Below, piece after piece: positions 1-8,961 of a stretch of 64,000 bases of DNA (its first letter is position 1; every line of letters begins with the position of its first letter). The notes beneath the pieces are model-generated. The model had not been told where the DNA came from, did not search any database, and worked only from the letters and a program-made list of their open reading frames with translations. Source of the stretch: Enterobacterales bacterium CwR94 (GTDB lineage: Bacteria; Pseudomonadota; Gammaproteobacteria; Enterobacterales; Enterobacteriaceae); NCBI GenBank assembly GCA_002837195.1, contig KZ478060.1:222130-286129 (forward strand), given 5' to 3'. A program made the position numbers and the translations under genes.

Positions 1-144
1 CGCTTTTTTCCCCGGCGGGCGAATTATTAATGATGGTCATAATGTTTACTCCACGGCGTCGCGACGGCGCAACGTGAGGCCGCTGTTAGTAGGGACAAAG
101 GAGATTGGCAGGGTCTTGTTTTTGTATTCCCCGCCAACCGGACA

Positions 145-1023
145 TTAACCGGCGAAGCGCCGTTCGGGCACGCCTGTTACGCCCAGGTCATACAGGGCGA
201 ACAGGCTGCCACGTAGCTGATTATCTTCAGGAAAACGCGGCAGCGGCGGCTGAGCCATTGAGGTGACATACAGCACATCCAGATTTTCCCCGCCAAACAT
301 CACGCTGGTGACTTTTTTGACCGGCATGTCGATCACACGGTCGACCTTGCCGTCGGGCGTATAGCGCACCAACTTGCCGGCATACACCAGCGCGTTCCAC
401 AGGCAGCCTTCGCTGTCGACCGTGGCACCGTCCGCCGCGCCACCTTCACTGCGATCCACTTCGCAAAACACGCGCTCCTTGGAGAGCGTGCCGTGCGTGG
501 CGTCGTAATCCCAGGCGTCGATACGGCCAGTCCAGGTATCGGCAAAATAGAAGGTGTCACCCGCAGGGCTCCAGCACGGGGCGTTGGACACAATGATGTT
601 GTCTTTCAAAGTGTGCAGCGTCAGGTCGGTATCCAGGCGGTACAGCGCGCCGCTGGGCTCCTCTTCGCGGGTATCCATTGAGCCGAACAAGAAGCGCCCC
701 TGGCGATCCACCTTGCCATCATTGAGGCGATTAAACGGGCGGTCGGCTTCGGGATGGTGCAGCAACTGCAAATCACCGCTGGCAAAATCCAGCAAATGAA
801 CGCCGTTTTGCAGGGCGACAACCGCGCCTTCACCACTGTGGCGCAGGGCAAAAGAACCGATTTTGCTGCGCACATCCCAGCTTTTGATCTCACCGCCCTG
901 AGCGTTACAGGCGAACAGACGCCCATCCTGGCTATCGACCCACCAGAGTCGTTGCTGTTCGACATCCCACACCGGGCTTTCGCCCAGCCGGGTTTTTAGA
1001 TCGAGTAGAACCTCAATACGCAT
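145..1023 (-). CDS. SMP-30/gluconolactonase/LRE family lactonase
   Basis: A 292-residue cytosolic six-bladed beta-propeller of the SMP-30/regucalcin family, which hydrolyses sugar lactones or related esters with a bound divalent metal. Visible landmarks are the N-terminal GESPVWD, carrying the usual metal-ligand Glu, the RLNDGKVD motif in the middle and DSEGCLW further on. The reading frame is open 52 codons upstream, into the MFS gene, but I start at 1023 because an AGGAGA ribosome site sits just before that ATG and the family motif starts shortly after it. It lies 13 nt behind the MFS permease and is the last gene of the operon. Its substrate is unknown; it may open a lactone form of the compound degraded here. 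Confidence 0.85.
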   Translation of the reverse strand: MRIEVLLDLKTRLGESPVWDVEQQRLWWVDSQDGRLFACNAQGGEIKSWDVRSKIGSFALRHSGEGAVVALQNGVHLLDFASGDLQLLHHPEADRPFNRLNDGKVDRQGRFLFGSMDTREEEPSGALYRLDTDLTLHTLKDNIIVSNAPCWSPAGDTFYFADTWTGRIDAWDYDATHGTLSKERVFCEVDRSEGGAADGATVDSEGCLWNALVYAGKLVRYTPDGKVDRVIDMPVKKVTSVMFGGENLDVLYVTSMAQPPLPRFPEDNQLRGSLFALYDLGVTGVPERRFAG

Positions 1024-1036
1024 CGTCTTCTCCTGG

Positions 1037-2371
1037 TTACACTTTTTCGCCGCGTGCCACTGTGCCTTGCACCGTGGGAACGGTCTGACTACGAATAAAT
1101 CGACTGACCAGCGCGCCGACCAGCAGCAGCACCACGGCAAACCACAGGCCAGAGGTCGCGGTGCCGGTACGATCTTCAAACGCGCCGAGGATAAACGGGC
1201 CTAGGAAGCCGCCGCACAGGCCCAGGCAGTTGAGCAGGCCAAAGCTACCGGCCAGCATGTTGCCGCTCATCAGCGTGGGCAACCAACTGAAGATGATCGA
1301 CTGCATGGCGAAAAACATAAATGCGGCAATCGAGAAACCGAGCAGCGCCAGCGCGTGGCCGCTGGTGGCCCCGATCACCATGCCCACGGCCATCACCAGA
1401 TAACCCACGGTGAGCATGCTGCGCGAACGCGTTTCATTGCGGGCGTAGCGCGGTAACAGCACACCGCCACAGGCAGCGGCAATCCACGGGATCGCGGTGA
1501 GCAAGCCAATTTGCATCGACGACAGATTGCCCCAACTGCCGATGATGCCAGGCAGGAAGTAGCTCAACCCGTAGACCGAGAACTGATGGGTAAAGTAGAT
1601 CATCACCAACAGCAGGAACATGCGGGTAGAGAGCGCCTTTTTCAGCGAGAAGGTGGAAGGCGTATGGCGATTTTCCTGCGCCTCGCGGGCCAGCGTAGTG
1701 GCAATAAACTGTTTGTCTTCGCGATCGAGCCAGCTGGCGTCTTCCGGCTTGTCGGGCAGTTTGCGCCACACCACATACGAGAGGAATACCGCTGGCAGGC
1801 CTTCAATAAAGAACATCCACTGCCAGCCGTGCCAGCCCGCCATGCCGTCGAGATTCAGCAACGCCCCCCCCAGCGGGGCACCGATAATATTCGCCAGGCA
1901 GACGCCCAACAGGAACATCCCGGTGGCTTTGGCGCGCTCTTCACGGCCAAACCACAGCGTCAGGTAGTAAATAATGCCGGGATACAGGCCCGCCTCCGCA
2001 GCACCCAGCAGCAGGCGCATGATGTAGAACGAGGTGGGCCCGGTCACAAAGGCCATGGCACAGGAGATGATGCCCCAACTGATCATAATGCGGGCTATCC
2101 AGCGGCGCGCCCCGATTTTGGCTAAGAACAGGTTGCTGGGGATCTCCAGGATCGAATACGTCAGAAAGAACAGGCCCGCGCCCAGGCCAAAGGCGGTGGC
2201 GGATAAACCGATATCGATCGACATGGTGGCTTTTGCCATGCCGATATTGGTGCGATCGATAAAGCTGATGATGTACGCCACGATCAGCAGCGGCATCAGG
2301 TGGCGATAGATCTTTTTATGCGTGCGCTGTGCTTGTGCGCCCGTTGTCGCCTTTTCATTTAATGCAGACAT
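1037..2371 (-). CDS. MFS transporter, anion:cation symporter (ACS) type
   Basis: A 444-residue inner-membrane permease with about 12 hydrophobic segments. The first helix carries the SFIDRTNIGMA motif typical of ACS-family carriers for organic anions such as tartrate, phthalate, hexuronate and 4-hydroxyphenylacetate. A GREERAKA loop also fits. The start at 2371 has a GGGGGA ribosome site; a further open stretch to 2602 overlaps an intergenic hairpin and is rejected. It sits between thiolase and lactonase genes of the same operon, so it most likely imports the organic acid that these enzymes degrade. The exact substrate cannot be read from sequence. Confidence 0.85.
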   Translation of the reverse strand: MSALNEKATTGAQAQRTHKKIYRHLMPLLIVAYIISFIDRTNIGMAKATMSIDIGLSATAFGLGAGLFFLTYSILEIPSNLFLAKIGARRWIARIMISWGIISCAMAFVTGPTSFYIMRLLLGAAEAGLYPGIIYYLTLWFGREERAKATGMFLLGVCLANIIGAPLGGALLNLDGMAGWHGWQWMFFIEGLPAVFLSYVVWRKLPDKPEDASWLDREDKQFIATTLAREAQENRHTPSTFSLKKALSTRMFLLLVMIYFTHQFSVYGLSYFLPGIIGSWGNLSSMQIGLLTAIPWIAAACGGVLLPRYARNETRSRSMLTVGYLVMAVGMVIGATSGHALALLGFSIAAFMFFAMQSIIFSWLPTLMSGNMLAGSFGLLNCLGLCGGFLGPFILGAFEDRTGTATSGLWFAVVLLLVGALVSRFIRSQTVPTVQGTVARGEKV

Positions 2372-2473
2372 GGTTACTATTCCCCCGTTGTCGCGGTCAA
2401 ATTCTGGCCGGGATCGAAACGATCCCGTACACACAGCTCTCAGGTTGTCGCCGGGTGCTGCCCGCACGACGCC

Positions 2474-2498
2474 CGGCCCGAAGCCCCACTTCGGGCCG
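2474..2498 (-). other. Intercistronic hairpin after the thiolase gene
   Basis: A perfect 10-bp stem (CGGCCCGAAG / CTTCGGGCCG) with a 5-nt loop begins six bases after the thiolase stop. No U-run follows, so it is not a standard terminator. It could stabilise the upstream mRNA end or tune expression of the downstream permease and lactonase. Confidence 0.5.
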
Positions 2499-2504
2499 TT
2501 CTCG

Positions 2505-3695
2505 TTAAGCGCCTTCGCGCTCGAACACCATAGAAATGCCTTGCCCTCCACCAACACACATCGTGACGAGTCCGGTGCGTGCGCCACTGCGCGCCATTTC
2601 ATACATCAGCTTGACCGGCAGGATCGCGCCGCTGGCACCGACCGGATGGCCCAGCGCGATGGCACCGCCATTCACGTTGACGCGTGAGGCGTCCAGTTGC
2701 AGATCGTTGATCACCGCCAACGCCTGCGCCGCAAAGGCTTCATTCAATTCAATCAGATCGATATCGCGAACATCCATGCCGAGGCGATCCATCAAACGGC
2801 GGGTCGCCGGTGCCGGGCCAAATCCCATGATTTCTGCGCCGCAGCCCGCGACGGCCCAGCCGCGAATGCGCATCTGCGGAGTCAGTCCGCGCTGCTCGGC
2901 CTGCTGGCGCGTCATCATCACCAGTGCCGCCGCGCCATCATTGATGCCGGAGGAGTTGGCGGCCGTTACCACGCCATCGGCTTTAAAGGCCGGGCGCAAG
3001 GTCGCCAGTTTTTCGCGTGCGGTGTCGCGCGGGTGCTCGTCGGTGTCAAAGCGGCGCGTGGCTTTTTTACCGTCGGGGACGTCCAGCGCGAGGATTTGGT
3101 CGCGGAAACGGCCTTCGGCAATGGCGCTGAGCGCTTTCTGCTGACTGGACCAGGCAAAGTCATCCATCGCATCACGGGTAATAGCAAAACGCTCCGCTAC
3201 GTTTTCAGCGGTGATGCCATTGTGGTACGGGCCTTCCGGCCAGGTCAGAATCGAGGTCAGGCCATCTTCCAGCACGCCGTGGCCCATGCGATAGCCGTCG
3301 CGGGCCTGGCGCAAATAGTAGGGCAGTTGCGTCATGTTTTCGGTGCCGCAGGCCACCACAATCTCCGCCTGCGCGGTTTGCAGCGCCTGCATGCCGTTGG
3401 CGAGCGCCTGTAAACCCGAACCGCACTGGCGGTTGACCGAGTAGGCGGTGGTGTCATTGGGTAACCCGGCCCGTAACTGGCAGATACGGGCAATAAAGCC
3501 GCTTTCCGCCACCTGGCCGACGTTGCCGACAATCACTTCATCCACCTCTTGCGGTGCGATGCCCGCGCGCGCGACGGCTTCACGGATCACGGCGGCACCC
3601 AGGTCATGCTGGTGGGTGTGTTTCAGGCTGCCGTTAAAGCCGCCGATGGCGGTGCGTACACCGCTGACAATCACGATATCGTTCGCTTGCGTCAT
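2505..3695 (-). CDS. Acetyl-CoA C-acyltransferase (thiolase)
   Basis: A 396-residue thiolase that cleaves 3-ketoacyl-CoA with CoA to acetyl-CoA and a shortened acyl-CoA (or condenses two acetyl-CoA). The nucleophilic Cys91 lies in NRQCGSG. The catalytic His350 lies in ALGHPVG and Cys380 in the C-terminal CVGGGQG, so the triad is complete. Two ATG codons are adjacent; the second (3695) is better spaced from AGGAG and is chosen. Length is normal for AtoB/PhaA-type enzymes. It follows the short-chain dehydrogenase by 9 nt, consistent with sequential oxidation and thiolysis of a 3-hydroxyacyl-CoA. Confidence 0.92.
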   Translation of the reverse strand: MTQANDIVIVSGVRTAIGGFNGSLKHTHQHDLGAAVIREAVARAGIAPQEVDEVIVGNVGQVAESGFIARICQLRAGLPNDTTAYSVNRQCGSGLQALANGMQALQTAQAEIVVACGTENMTQLPYYLRQARDGYRMGHGVLEDGLTSILTWPEGPYHNGITAENVAERFAITRDAMDDFAWSSQQKALSAIAEGRFRDQILALDVPDGKKATRRFDTDEHPRDTAREKLATLRPAFKADGVVTAANSSGINDGAAALVMMTRQQAEQRGLTPQMRIRGWAVAGCGAEIMGFGPAPATRRLMDRLGMDVRDIDLIELNEAFAAQALAVINDLQLDASRVNVNGGAIALGHPVGASGAILPVKLMYEMARSGARTGLVTMCVGGGQGISMVFEREGA

Positions 3696-3704
3696 CATTT
3701 CTCC

Positions 3705-4439
3705 TTACAGCACCATGCCGCCGCCGACGTTAATCACTTCGCCATTGATATAGCGCGCATTGTCAGAGGCGAGAAACGCCACGCATTCTCCGACGTCTTT
3801 CGCTTCCCCGGCATAACCGGCCGGAATTTTGCCGATCATCAACTGCCAGACGTTTTCTGGAACGCCGCGCGTCATGTCGGTATCAATAAAGCCTGGGCAG
3901 ATCGCATTCACGGTGACGCCTTTTTTCGCCAGTTCACGGCAGGCGGTTTTGGTCATGCCCACCACGCCCGCTTTGGACGCGGAATAGTTGGTCTGGCCGA
4001 TATTGCCTAACCAACTGGCGGAGGCGATGTTGATGATGCGTCCGGCACCGCGCGCGCGCATGCGGATGGCGGCTTGCTGCATGCAAAAGAAGGCGCCTTT
4101 CAGGTTGACGTCGATCACGCTGTCCCAGTCGGCTTCGGTCAGTTTGTGCAGCATGGCATCGCGGTTAATGCCGGCGTTATTAACCAGAATATCGACCTCG
4201 CCAAATGCGGCTTCCGCCTGAGCAAACAGATCTTCTACCTGCGCTTTTTCGCAGATGTTGCAGTTCACAAACAGCGCCTGTGCCCCGGCATCACGCAGCG
4301 CGGCCGCGGCGGATTCGCCGTTGGCGTCACGATCGGCAATCACAATGCGTGCGCCTTCACGCGCCAGCACCTGGGCGATACCAAAACCAATGCCGCGTGC
4401 GGCACCGGTAACAATGGCGGTTTTATGAGTGAGATTCAT
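3705..4439 (-). CDS. Short-chain dehydrogenase/reductase (FabG/acetoacetyl-CoA reductase-like)
   Basis: A 244-residue classical SDR. The cofactor loop TGAARGIG is at residues 11-18, NNAG at 87-90 and the catalytic Ser140-Tyr152-Lys156 triad (YSASK) is intact. The C-terminal segment ends in a GEVINVGGG-type sequence usual for FabG-like enzymes. Start at 4439 has an AAGGA ribosome site; 24 extra upstream codons lack support. Position between CoA-transferase and thiolase suggests it interconverts 3-hydroxyacyl-CoA and 3-ketoacyl-CoA. That role is an inference; a free hydroxyacid substrate is possible. Confidence 0.85.
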   Translation of the reverse strand: MNLTHKTAIVTGAARGIGFGIAQVLAREGARIVIADRDANGESAAAALRDAGAQALFVNCNICEKAQVEDLFAQAEAAFGEVDILVNNAGINRDAMLHKLTEADWDSVIDVNLKGAFFCMQQAAIRMRARGAGRIINIASASWLGNIGQTNYSASKAGVVGMTKTACRELAKKGVTVNAICPGFIDTDMTRGVPENVWQLMIGKIPAGYAGEAKDVGECVAFLASDNARYINGEVINVGGGMVL

Positions 4440-4452
4440 GCGGGTTCCTTTA

Positions 4453-6033
4453 TCAGTGTGACGGTGAAAAACGGGACAGCAGGCCGCAGGGTTGTGGCTG
4501 AAACAGGGCACTGTCCATCACGGCAAGCTCAGGGGCGATCAGCGGACGGAAGTCCATCTGGGCCAGGATATCGCGCTCGACATCGATCCCCGGCGCGACC
4601 TCAATCAATACCGGGCCTTCCGGGTGCAGCTCAAACACTGCGCGCTCAGTGACATAGTGCATGGTCTGGCCTTTGGCGCGTGCCAGTTCGCCGTTATAGG
4701 AGATTTGCCCGACGGCGGGCACCAGTTTGCGTACCTCGCCTTCACGCACAATGCGCAGTTGTCCCTGCTCGCAGGCAATTTCCAGCCCTTTGGCGGTAAA
4801 CGATGAGCAAAACACCACGTGACGAGCGTTTTGGGTGATATCAATAAAGCCGCCCGCACCAGGACAAGAGGCCCCCAGACGCGTGGCGTTGACGTGGCCG
4901 TGCGGGTCCATTTCGCCTGCGCCCATATAGGTGATGTCGACACCGGCGCCGTTGTAATACAGCATTTGATCCTGGTGGCTGATCATCGCGCTGAGGTTGC
5001 GACCAATGCCAAAATCGGTGCCGCCCGCTTGCTGGCCGCCATAAATACCGGATTCCACGGTGATGGTGACCTGCTCACCGAGTTTTTCTTCATGCACAAT
5101 CGCGCCGATCACATCGTTGGGGATCCCGGTGCCTAAATTAATCACGCAGCCCGGGGTGAGATAACGGCAGGCGATGCGGCCAATCAGTTTGCGCAGATCC
5201 AACGGCAGCGACGCGCTTGCCGCCGCAGGCAGGCGGATATCACCGCAGAGGGCCGGATCAAAGGCCCAACCGGAGGTTTGACGATGATCGGTTTCTGGGT
5301 CATCGCACACCACAATGGCGTCAATCAGATTGCCGGGCACCACCACGCTTTTCGGGTGCAGCGAGCCGCGAGCCACGCGGTATTTCACCTGCGCCAGCAC
5401 GGTAGCGCCGTAGCGTTTGGCTGCCAGCACCGCGTGCAGCACTTCCAGCTTCATCGCTTCTTCATCGGTGGTCAGGTTGCCGTCTTCATCTGCGTGCGTG
5501 CCGCGCACAATCACCACGTTGAGCGGAATGGCGGGATAAAACAGCGATTCTTCGCCGCGAAAGGTGACATGCTCTACCAGGTTGGGCTGTTCACGGGTGC
5601 GGGCATTCATACGACCGCCCTCGATGCGCGGATCGACAAAAGTACCCAGTCCCACCGGCGATAAACGGCCTGGCAGACCCGCGGCCATCGCGCCGTACAG
5701 GTGCACCATTTGCCCTTGCGGCAGGCACCAGGCTTCCACCTCGTTGTTGTTGATCATCGCCATCCAACGCGGCGCTAATCCCCAGTGGGAGCCGATAATG
5801 CGTGTCACCAGGCCTGGGTGCGCGAAATGCTGGTTGCCGCGCTGGCGATCGCACTGCCCGGCGGCATGCACCAGCGTAAGGTTATTGGGTGCTCCCTCCT
5901 GCAGAAAACGCGCTTCGATGGCTTTCAGGATCGATTCGGCAGCGCTGATCAGCGTCATGCCCACGGTGCACACGGTGTCACCATTTTGAATTCGGCTGGC
6001 GGCGTCGGCGGCGCTAATAAAACGGTTAGTCAC
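4453..6033 (-). CDS. Acyl-CoA:acetate/3-ketoacid CoA-transferase (YdiF/propionate CoA-transferase type)
   Basis: A 526-residue single-chain family I CoA-transferase in which the alpha and beta halves are fused. The catalytic glutamate is Glu327 in TVESGIYGG, which forms the gamma-glutamyl-CoA intermediate. The GTGIPND motif, just upstream, binds CoA. Length matches YdiF and propionate CoA-transferases. Its start overlaps the stop of the acyl-CoA synthetase by 4 nt (ATGA), so the two are translationally coupled. It would move CoA between acetyl-CoA and the substrate acid, giving the operon two routes of acid activation. The acid itself is not identifiable. Confidence 0.9.
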   Translation of the reverse strand: MTNRFISAADAASRIQNGDTVCTVGMTLISAAESILKAIEARFLQEGAPNNLTLVHAAGQCDRQRGNQHFAHPGLVTRIIGSHWGLAPRWMAMINNNEVEAWCLPQGQMVHLYGAMAAGLPGRLSPVGLGTFVDPRIEGGRMNARTREQPNLVEHVTFRGEESLFYPAIPLNVVIVRGTHADEDGNLTTDEEAMKLEVLHAVLAAKRYGATVLAQVKYRVARGSLHPKSVVVPGNLIDAIVVCDDPETDHRQTSGWAFDPALCGDIRLPAAASASLPLDLRKLIGRIACRYLTPGCVINLGTGIPNDVIGAIVHEEKLGEQVTITVESGIYGGQQAGGTDFGIGRNLSAMISHQDQMLYYNGAGVDITYMGAGEMDPHGHVNATRLGASCPGAGGFIDITQNARHVVFCSSFTAKGLEIACEQGQLRIVREGEVRKLVPAVGQISYNGELARAKGQTMHYVTERAVFELHPEGPVLIEVAPGIDVERDILAQMDFRPLIAPELAVMDSALFQPQPCGLLSRFSPSH

Positions 6034-7586
6034 TTTTTCTCCTCCGTCGATAGGGCAGGCATGGATTCCGCCAGGCGCGTTTTCAGTTGGCGCTTGCTGA
6101 CCTTGCCGTTATGGGTGCGCGGCAGCGTGCGGGTGAAAATAATGCGTGCTGGCAGTTTGAAGCGGGCAATATTGGGTTTCAGCCAGGCCAGAATGGCGTC
6201 ACTGGTGAGCTGTCGCTGATCGTCGGGCACGATAAAAGCCACCGGCTCTTCGCCATAAACCGGGCTGGGGCAGGGGATGACGGCCACTTCTCTGACGCCA
6301 GGATAGGTCGACAGCAGGTTTTCCAGTTCAAGGGAGTAAATCTTTTCGCCACCGCGATTAATCATGTCTTTGCTGCGATCTTTCACGTACAGCCAGCCTT
6401 CGGCATCGAGATAGCCAAGATCGCCGGTGCAGAACCAGCCTTGTGCATCACAGCTCGGGCGTTTTTCGCTGCGCTGCCAGTATTCGCGGATCACCACATC
6501 GCCTTTCAGCCAGATATGACCAATCTCGCCTGCGGCGAGCTCGCGCTGCTCATCATCGCGGATCGCGATCGATAAACCGGGGATCGCCTGGCCAGAGCTG
6601 CCACATTTTTCGCTGCCCCACACGTCATCCGGGAAAATGGTGGCGGGTGAGGTGGTCTCCGTCAGGCCATAAATCGGGTGAATGGTGGTGCGTGGAAAAA
6701 GCTCTTTTAATTCGTGAATCAGCCCCTCGTTCAGGTGACCCGCACCGCAGGCGATTGCGCGCAGGGAAGGGTAGACCGGCGGCAGGCCGTGGCTTTGCGC
6801 CCGCACGGCGTGGCATAACAGGATAAACACCGTGGGGGAACCGTGCAGAAAGGTGATGTTCTGTTCGCGCAGCGTCGTCATTACGTCAGGCGCGTTAAAC
6901 CGCTGCTGCAACCAGATGGTTGCGCCCAATGTCGTAAACAGAGCCAGCAGGGCCGACAGCCCGGTAATGTGGTAAATCGGCACCGCCAGAATGGTACTGT
7001 CCGCCTCGCTCAGATTGAGTTTTTGCGCGTAGGCATCCACGGCGCACAGCAGGTTGCCGTGGGTGATGACGGCCCCTTTTGGCTCGCCGGTGGTGCCAGA
7101 GGTAAACATCATCAGCGCCGTGTCTTGGCGGGTTGGCGCGATGGGGAGAGCAGGCAGCGGCGCGGGCAGCGAGAGAGCCTGCCAGTCACTGAGCGAGACG
7201 CAGCGCGCGCCCGCTGTGTGACCTAACCAGTCTTGCAGCGCAGCGTCAAACAGGACCACTTGCGGGGCAATGTGACCCACCAGATCCTCGCTCTCTGCCT
7301 GTTTTAATTTGGTACTAAAAGGCACCACTTCAATGCCCAGCGCCAGCGCGGCAAAAAACACTTCACAAAACGCTGGGCGGTTGCCCCAGGCCAGCAGCAG
7401 GCGATCGCCTTTACGCAGGGCCCAGACGCCATCGAGCTGGGCGATACATTGTTGTACGCGATAATGAAAATCGCGGTAAGAAAAGCGCTGATCTTCATAC
7501 GCCAGCGCCAGCGCATCCGGACGGCGGGTGGCACTGTGGCACAGTGCCTGATACATATTTTGGAAGTCGGCCGAGGTGCTGCTCAT
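6030..7586 (-). CDS. AMP-dependent acyl-CoA synthetase/ligase
   Basis: A 518-residue ANL-superfamily ligase that activates a carboxylic acid with ATP and CoA. The phosphate-binding loop FTSGTTGEPKG spans about 161-171. YGLTETTSP, the CTGDLG/DRSKDMI hinge region and the C-terminal NGKVSK carrying the catalytic lysine are present. A GGAG ribosome site precedes the ATG. It is the first gene of the minus-strand operon; the promoter must lie in 7587-7826, shared with the divergent DUF2975 gene. No local regulator gene is apparent. Annotators may call it crotonobetaine/carnitine- or long-chain-type ligase, but specificity cannot be read. Confidence 0.88.
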   Translation of the reverse strand: MSSTSADFQNMYQALCHSATRRPDALALAYEDQRFSYRDFHYRVQQCIAQLDGVWALRKGDRLLLAWGNRPAFCEVFFAALALGIEVVPFSTKLKQAESEDLVGHIAPQVVLFDAALQDWLGHTAGARCVSLSDWQALSLPAPLPALPIAPTRQDTALMMFTSGTTGEPKGAVITHGNLLCAVDAYAQKLNLSEADSTILAVPIYHITGLSALLALFTTLGATIWLQQRFNAPDVMTTLREQNITFLHGSPTVFILLCHAVRAQSHGLPPVYPSLRAIACGAGHLNEGLIHELKELFPRTTIHPIYGLTETTSPATIFPDDVWGSEKCGSSGQAIPGLSIAIRDDEQRELAAGEIGHIWLKGDVVIREYWQRSEKRPSCDAQGWFCTGDLGYLDAEGWLYVKDRSKDMINRGGEKIYSLELENLLSTYPGVREVAVIPCPSPVYGEEPVAFIVPDDQRQLTSDAILAWLKPNIARFKLPARIIFTRTLPRTHNGKVSKRQLKTRLAESMPALSTEEKK

Positions 7587-7826
7587 CTCTCTCTCCTGGC
7601 ATAACGAGTTGGCTTGCAGCAGTGTGGGAGATTTCCGACGGGGAAGTTGCGGAAGCAGTCACAACAAAAAATAAACAATTATTGAACCCTATTGTAACCT
7701 TGCACAAAAGGCTCAACAGAACATCAATATGCAATAACTTAATGGTGTTTTATTTTAATAAATGGTTGTTTTGCGATAATTGTCGATCTACGCTCTGGGC
7801 CTAAATAACACACTGAGGTAATGGAT

Positions 7827-8384
7827 ATGGCCCCTGAAAAACTCTCTCGCATGAGCAAACGTATGTCGACGATCACACTGCTGTTCATCGCACTTATGCT
7901 GATTATCAATACGGCCCACTGGCTGCTGCCTGGTGTCTATGCCGAGGGCAGTGGCTTTACGATAAATCTGGCACCGGTACTCAGTAATGGCCGTCAGATT
8001 GATATGCAGCAATTGAGTGGCTGGCAAATTTTTGCGGGTTTTGTGTTGTCTTCTGTTCCGCTGCTGATGCTGGCATGGGGACTGTGGCATCTGCGTAAAC
8101 TCTTTGTCGCCTACAGCCAGGGCGCATGGTTTAGCGCAATGGCGGCCTGCCATATGAAGTACGCAGGTTTTGCCGTGGCAGGCTGGACGTTGCTTGAGCG
8201 CGTGACCCAGCCGGTGATCGGCCTGTTGGCGACCCTGTACCTGCCAAAGGGTGAGCGCGTGCTGGAAGTGAGCATCTCCGCCAGTGATTTTGTTGCGTTG
8301 TTTGTCGCAGGCAGTATTGTTGTCATCGCGCAAATTTTACAGCGAGCCAGCACGCTGCACGCTGAGAACCAGGCATTTATTTAG
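7827..8384 (+). CDS. DUF2975 family membrane protein
   Basis: A 185-residue inner-membrane protein with about four hydrophobic segments (roughly residues 13-31, 63-83, 110-130 and 150-172). The domain matches what is called DUF2975, whose function is unknown. Two ATGs two codons apart are possible; the one at 7827 lies 8 nt from GAGG and is preferred over 7821. The small XRE regulator begins 10 nt after its stop. Such DUF2975-XRE pairs are recurrent in bacteria, which suggests that the regulator controls the membrane protein or that the two act as one sensing unit. Confidence 0.75.
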   Translation: MAPEKLSRMSKRMSTITLLFIALMLIINTAHWLLPGVYAEGSGFTINLAPVLSNGRQIDMQQLSGWQIFAGFVLSSVPLLMLAWGLWHLRKLFVAYSQGAWFSAMAACHMKYAGFAVAGWTLLERVTQPVIGLLATLYLPKGERVLEVSISASDFVALFVAGSIVVIAQILQRASTLHAENQAFI

Positions 8385-8394
8385 AGGATACGTG

Positions 8395-8604
8395 ATGGCA
8401 ATTGTGGTCAGGCTAGACATGATGCTGGCAAAGCATAAGGTGAAGTCGAAAGATCTGGCTGAGGCGATTGGGATTACTGAACAAAACCTCTCACTGTTTA
8501 AACAAGGCAAGGTGAAAGGACTGCGTTTTTCAACGCTGGAGAAAATCTGCCGCCACTTGCAGTGCCAGCCTGGCGATTTACTGGAGTTTATCGACGAGGA
8601 GTAG
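8395..8604 (+). CDS. XRE-family helix-turn-helix regulator, YozG-like
   Basis: A 69-residue protein that is almost entirely one Cro/C1-type HTH: KSKDLAEAIGITEQNLS forms the first helices, then LRFSTLEKICRHLQCQPGDLLEF. Small single-domain regulators of this type accompany DUF2975 proteins. Start at 8395 has a GAGGA ribosome site; the frame is open further upstream but inside the preceding gene. It forms a two-gene unit with the DUF2975 gene, ended by the terminator at 8658. Target genes are unknown; autoregulation is plausible. Confidence 0.8.
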   Translation: MAIVVRLDMMLAKHKVKSKDLAEAIGITEQNLSLFKQGKVKGLRFSTLEKICRHLQCQPGDLLEFIDEE

Positions 8605-8657
8605 AGACGGCGCGGGATCCTTCCTTTCTTCATCATCATTTGCCGTCGCCCGTGTGC

Positions 8658-8701
8658 CCGTGTAAATGTTTAGCAGGGTTAAACATTTACACGGCTTTTT
8701 T
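8658..8701 (+). terminator. Rho-independent terminator of the DUF2975-XRE unit
   Basis: A perfect 15-bp stem (CCGTGTAAATGTTTA / TAAACATTTACACGG) with a 7-nt loop is followed by C and six T residues. It lies 54 nt after the XRE stop codon and before the next plus-strand gene. Confidence 0.9.
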
Positions 8702-8757
8702 AGGTAATACGGCGTAAGCGTGTTAGGCTGGATATTCATCCACGAGTTGGAGACGTT

Positions 8758-8961
8758 GTGCACGATGATGAGACACGATTACCTATCGATGTCCATGCTG
8801 TAATAGGGAACGTTGTAGCGAGTTTAGTGGGATCAGAAAGCGGTTTCACTCTCCGGGATATCATTAGCGGGTTGCACTGCCTGAAACTACGCAGTGGCAA
8901 TATCGAAATTCGAAAGGCTTGCCTTGAAGCTATCCATTTACTTAGCGAAAAAATGCACTAA
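8758..8961 (+). CDS. Small AriR/YmgB-like protein
   Basis: A 67-residue protein starting with GTG (GGAG ribosome site 6 nt upstream). It resembles the AriR/YmgB family of small helical proteins: an acidic N-terminus, a GNVVASLVG-type helix and a closing LEAIHLLSEKMH helix similar in layout to the neighbouring AriR. AriR-type proteins are cytosolic dimers that affect biofilm and acid resistance through the Rcs system in E. coli. It is convergent with the ycgZ-ymgA-ariR cluster at 8992-9911, and probably arose by duplication from it. Family assignment is moderate because the protein is so short. Confidence 0.6.
   Translation: MHDDETRLPIDVHAVIGNVVASLVGSESGFTLRDIISGLHCLKLRSGNIEIRKACLEAIHLLSEKMH

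Noticed and set aside
1024-1179. N-terminal extension of the SMP-30 gene to 1179
   Set aside because: It overlaps the MFS gene, is Cys/Trp/Arg-rich and is preceded by no ribosome site, while ATG 1023 has AGGAGA.
3549-4010. Long plus-strand frames opposite the thiolase and SDR genes
   Set aside because: These are antisense shadows of high-GC genes with strong family motifs on the minus strand.
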